Shown: piece by piece, positions 5,369 through 7,677 of the stretch
How the letters are laid out: each line of letters begins with the position of its first letter
How positions within the stretch are numbered: position 1 is the stretch's first letter
Source: DASZFV01 sp035546175
GTDB taxonomy: Bacteria; Myxococcota_A; Polyangia; Fen-1088
DNA: 7,677 bases
Direction: 5' to 3'
Assembly (NCBI GenBank): GCA_035546175.1
Contig: DASZWW010000202.1
Span: forward strand, 1 to 7,677
Program-made: the position numbers and the translations under genes
Notes under the pieces: generated by a model
Databases searched by the model: none
Told to the model about the DNA's origin: nothing
The model's input: the letters and a program-made list of their open reading frames with translations, nothing else

Positions 5369-6685
5369 GTGGGAGCGCGCATCTTTCTCGTCGGGTCTGG
5401 AGGGCGCGAGCACGCCCTGGCCTGGAAGCTCGCCCAGAGCCGGCTGGTCGAGCTGATCGTCGTGGCGCCCGGGAACCCCGGCATCGCCGGCGTGGAGAAG
5501 ACCCGCTGCGTGCCCATCGGCGCCGAGGCCATCCCCGAGCTCGTCGCCGCCGCCGTCGCCGAGAAGGCCGACCTCGTCGTGTGCGGGCCCGAGACGGCCC
5601 TCGTCGCCGGGCTCGGCGACGCCATGCGCGCCGCGGGCCGCGCCTTCTTCGGCCCCTCGGCGGCCGCCGCGGAGATCGAGGGCTCGAAGGCCTACGCGAA
5701 GAGGCTCATGGCGGCCGCCGGCGTGCCCACGGCGGCCTTCGGCGCCTTCGAGGACCTCGAGGCGGCGCTGGCGTTCATCGACGCCAGCGTCGATCGAGGC
5801 GGTCAGGTCGTCGTCAAGGCCGACGGGCTCGCGGCGGGAAAGGGCGTCGTCGTCGCGTCGTCGAAGGACGAGGCCAGGGCCGCGGCGCGCGCCATGATGG
5901 CCGACCGCGCGTTCGGCGCCGCGGGCGCGCGCGTCGTCATCGAGGAGCGCCTCCGTGGGCGCGAGGTCTCGATGATGGCCCTGTGCGACGGCGAGCGGCT
6001 CGCGCTGCTCGCCACCTCCGAGGACCACAAGGCGGTGGGCGACGGAGACACCGGTCCGAACACGGGCGGGATGGGCACGTATTCGCCGTCCCCGCTCGTC
6101 GACGACGCGCTCCGGGCGCGCATCCTCGAGACGATCTTCGTGCCCACGGTGCGGGCGCTCGCCGCCGACGGGCGGCCGTTCCGGGGCCTCCTCTACGGCG
6201 GCCTCATGCTCACGCCCGATCGCGGGCCCATGGTCATCGAGTGGAACTGCCGCTTCGGCGATCCCGAGACGCAGTCCGTGCTCGCGCGCATGGAGGACGA
6301 CCTCTACCCGTGGCTGGAGGGCGCGGCGCGCGGCCAGCTGCCCGCGGGCGAGCCGCGCTTCTTCGACGGCGCCGCCGTGTGCGTCGTGCTCGCCGCCGCC
6401 GGCTACCCCGGCAAGGTCCGCACGGGCGACGTCATCACGGGCTTCCCGCTCGACGCGGACCACGACGGCGTGCTCGCCTTCCACGCGGGCACGCGCCTCG
6501 ACGGCGAGCGGCTCGTGACGGCGGGCGGCCGCGTCCTCGGCGTGACGGCGCGGGCGCGCACGTTCGTCGAGGCCCGCGCCCGGGCCTACTCGGCGGTCGC
6601 GGACCTTCACTTCGACGGGATGCACTACCGCCGGGACATCGGGACGCGCGGCGCGCCGAGCGCCGTCGCGAAGCCCAGCACGTGA
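5369..6685 (+). CDS. purD: Phosphoribosylamine-glycine ligase (GAR synthetase, PurD)
   Basis: PurD is the ATP-grasp ligase for step two of purine synthesis: phosphoribosylamine plus glycine plus ATP gives glycinamide ribonucleotide. The 438-residue protein has the full monofunctional bacterial architecture. The N-domain shows VGSGGREHALAWKL (8-21) and APGNPG (33-38). The ATP-grasp part shows VVVKADGLAAGKGVVVA (147-163), SEDHKAVGDGDTGPNTGGMG (217-236) and the metal-binding EWNCRFGDPETQ (291-302). The C-domain has AAAGYPG (342-348), FHAGT (371-375), GGRVLGVTA (386-394) and FDGMHYRRDIG (415-425). No key motif is missing and there is no fusion to PurN or PurM as in animals. The GTG start at 5369 has a good ribosome binding site, GAGAGGGG at 5354-5361, overlapping the purH stop codon. 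It is followed ten bases later by purE, so the three genes are very likely co-transcribed. Confidence 0.97.
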   Translation: MGARIFLVGSGGREHALAWKLAQSRLVELIVVAPGNPGIAGVEKTRCVPIGAEAIPELVAAAVAEKADLVVCGPETALVAGLGDAMRAAGRAFFGPSAAAAEIEGSKAYAKRLMAAAGVPTAAFGAFEDLEAALAFIDASVDRGGQVVVKADGLAAGKGVVVASSKDEARAAARAMMADRAFGAAGARVVIEERLRGREVSMMALCDGERLALLATSEDHKAVGDGDTGPNTGGMGTYSPSPLVDDALRARILETIFVPTVRALAADGRPFRGLLYGGLMLTPDRGPMVIEWNCRFGDPETQSVLARMEDDLYPWLEGAARGQLPAGEPRFFDGAAVCVVLAAAGYPGKVRTGDVITGFPLDADHDGVLAFHAGTRLDGERLVTAGGRVLGVTARARTFVEARARAYSAVADLHFDGMHYRRDIGTRGAPSAVAKPST

Positions 6686-6695
6686 AAGGGAGACC

Positions 6696-7217
6696 ATGAG
6701 CGAAGCGAGAGTAGACGTAGCGATCATGATGGGCTCGAAGTCGGACCTCGAGATCATGCGGCCCGCCGCCAAGATCGCCGAGTCGCTCGGCCTGGCCGTG
6801 GAGGTGCGCGTGCTGTCGGCGCACCGCACGCCCGACGAGGCGGCGGCCTACGTGAAGGACGCCACCCGCCGGGGCGTGAAGGCCTTCATCTGCGGCGCGG
6901 GCGGCGCGGCCCACCTCGGCGGCGCCGTGGCGGCGCACACGACGCGGCCCGTGATCGCCGTGCCGATTGCCAACGGCGCGCTCTCCGGCTGGGACTCGCT
7001 CCTCGCCATGGTGCAGATGCCGCCCGGCATGCCGTGCGCGACGGTGGCCGTCAACGGCGCCGAGAACGCCGGCCTGCTCGCCGCGCAGATCGCCGCCACG
7101 GCCGACGCCGAGGTCGCCAAGAAGCTCGTCGCCGAGCGCGAGGGCCGCCGCAAGAAGGTCCTCGAGAGCGACGCCGAGGTCGCGGCGCAGTTCGGCGGCG
7201 GCAAGCGGCAGGGGTAG
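6696..7217 (+). CDS. purE: N5-carboxyaminoimidazole ribonucleotide mutase (PurE, class I type)
   Basis: PurE carries out the carboxylation stage of purine synthesis, converting N5-CAIR to CAIR. The 173-residue protein has MGSKSD (12-17), SAHRTP (41-46, with the catalytic His43), GAGGAAHL (67-74), ALSGWDSLLAMVQMPPGMP (94-112) and ENAGLLAAQI (122-131). The GAGGAAHL and SLLAMVQMP motifs fit class I bacterial mutases rather than the class II AIR carboxylases of animals and some spirochaetes. Class I enzymes normally depend on PurK to make N5-CAIR, but no purK lies in this window. A basic, Glu-rich C-terminal helix (about 138-165) with a Gly/Lys tail completes the protein; the length is normal. 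The ATG at 6696 has a clear ribosome binding site (AAAGGGAG, 6685-6692). Its stop lies four bases before the tsaC start. Confidence 0.96.
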   Translation: MSEARVDVAIMMGSKSDLEIMRPAAKIAESLGLAVEVRVLSAHRTPDEAAAYVKDATRRGVKAFICGAGGAAHLGGAVAAHTTRPVIAVPIANGALSGWDSLLAMVQMPPGMPCATVAVNGAENAGLLAAQIAATADAEVAKKLVAEREGRRKKVLESDAEVAAQFGGGKRQG

Positions 7218-7221
7218 CGGC

Positions 7222-7677
7222 GTGTCGCGCCCTCCGGCCGAGGAGCTCGCCGTCGCGGTCGTGGCGCTCCGGCGCGGCGAGATCGTGGCGTACCCGACGG
7301 AGACGTTCTACGGCCTGGCGGTGGACGCCTCGGACGAGCTCGCGCTCGCCCGCCTGCGCGAGCTCAAGGGGCGCGCCGAGAAGGCCTTCTCGGTGCTCGT
7401 CGTGGGGCCCGAGATGCTCGCGGGCCTCGTCGAGCCGCCGCCGGAGAAGGCGCGGGCGCTCATGGAGCGCTACTGGCCGGGCGCGCTGACGCTGGCGCTG
7501 CCCGCGCGGGCCGGCGTGCCGGCGGCGCTCGTCGCCGACGGGTGCGTCGCCGTGCGCGAGTCGCCGCACCCGCTGGCCCGAGCCCTCGTGCGCGCCTTCG
7601 GCGGGCCCATCACGGCGACGAGCGCGAACCTCGCGGGCGCGCCGCCCGCGACGACGCCCGACGAGGTGGCCGCGGGG
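7222..7677 (+). CDS. tsaC: L-threonylcarbamoyladenylate synthase (TsaC/YrdC/Sua5 family), 5' part
   Basis: The first 152 codons are present and the gene continues past the window edge. The family makes threonylcarbamoyl-AMP from Thr, bicarbonate and ATP, the first step of the universal t6A37 modification of ANN-decoding tRNAs. The start GTG at 7222 reads V-S-R-P-P-A-E-E-L. Family motifs are YPTETFYGLA (24-33), KGR (49-51, start of the basic substrate-binding loop), RYWPGALTLAL (83-93), VAVRESPHPLA (109-119) and ITATSANLAG (130-139), all in the expected order and spacing. The usual KGRxxxKP loop is KGRAEKAF here, one residue shorter and without the Pro, a variation I would not call disabling. 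CAGGGG at 7209-7214 supplies a ribosome binding site overlapping the end of purE. Because the 3' end is missing, a short TsaC form cannot be told from a longer Sua5 form with an extra C-terminal domain. Confidence 0.93.
   Translation, partial: MSRPPAEELAVAVVALRRGEIVAYPTETFYGLAVDASDELALARLRELKGRAEKAFSVLVVGPEMLAGLVEPPPEKARALMERYWPGALTLALPARAGVPAALVADGCVAVRESPHPLARALVRAFGGPITATSANLAGAPPATTPDEVAAG

Noticed and set aside
3802..5625. A 607-codon open frame on the minus strand opposite purH and the start of purD
   Set aside because: It mirrors the coding frame of intact, well-conserved genes. Its product is Arg/Asp/Val/Leu-rich with no recognisable domain, as expected when GC-rich third positions remove stops from the complementary frame.
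5327..6829. A 500-codon minus-strand open frame opposite purD
   Set aside because: It is complementary to a complete purD, has an RR/RG/RA-rich product and no family motif; a GC-bias shadow.
7222..7677. Defective TsaC because of the altered KGRxxxKP loop
   Set aside because: All other motifs are intact and this loop varies within the family; the gene is cut only by the window edge, so calling it a pseudogene is not justified.

Overview
The window is a dense, single-strand run of housekeeping genes from a high-GC bacterium (about 70% G+C by eye, with third codon positions almost always G or C). Every supported gene lies on the + strand. I see no mobile element, CRISPR array, tRNA, rRNA or obvious recently transferred DNA. 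The gene set (Xer recombinase, M50 site-2-type protease, scpA-scpB, an S4-domain pseudouridine synthase, then purH-purD-purE and a TsaC/YrdC gene) suits a Gram-negative lineage of the Myxococcota/Deltaproteobacteria or Methylomirabilota/Rokubacteria kind. That placement is inference from memory of similar gene orders and base composition; the sequence alone does not prove it.

Layout. Positions 1-141 are the last 46 codons and stop of a tyrosine recombinase (XerD/XerC type). Positions 167-3709 form a tight cluster: a membrane zinc protease, the condensin subunits ScpA and ScpB, and an RluB/RsuA-type pseudouridine synthase. The first three are joined by 4-base stop/start overlaps and the fourth follows after 8 bases. 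An 83-base gap (3710-3792) holds a perfect GC-rich hairpin and a possible extended -10 element. Positions 3793-7677 form a second cluster: purH, purD, purE and the start of tsaC, with gaps of only 4 to 13 bases; tsaC runs off the window. No stretch over 300 bases lacks a gene.

How the genes work together. ScpA and ScpB are the kleisin and winged-helix partners of the SMC condensin, and XerD resolves chromosome dimers, so the left side has a chromosome-maintenance flavour. PurD, PurE and PurH carry out steps 2, 6 and 9-10 of de novo purine synthesis to IMP. RluB-like and TsaC proteins modify rRNA and tRNA.

Translation signals. Five of the eight visible starts are GTG. Genes inside the clusters mostly have Shine-Dalgarno sequences. 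The two genes that head clusters (the M50 protease and purH) lack convincing ones, and instead have a TGnTAG element 15-16 bases before the start codon, suggesting leaderless transcripts.

I found no evidence for a new multi-gene system. The points most worth a second look are the divergent active-site motifs of the pseudouridine synthase, the long acidic disordered extensions on both condensin subunits, the paired leaderless-promoter pattern, and a REP-like intergenic hairpin.
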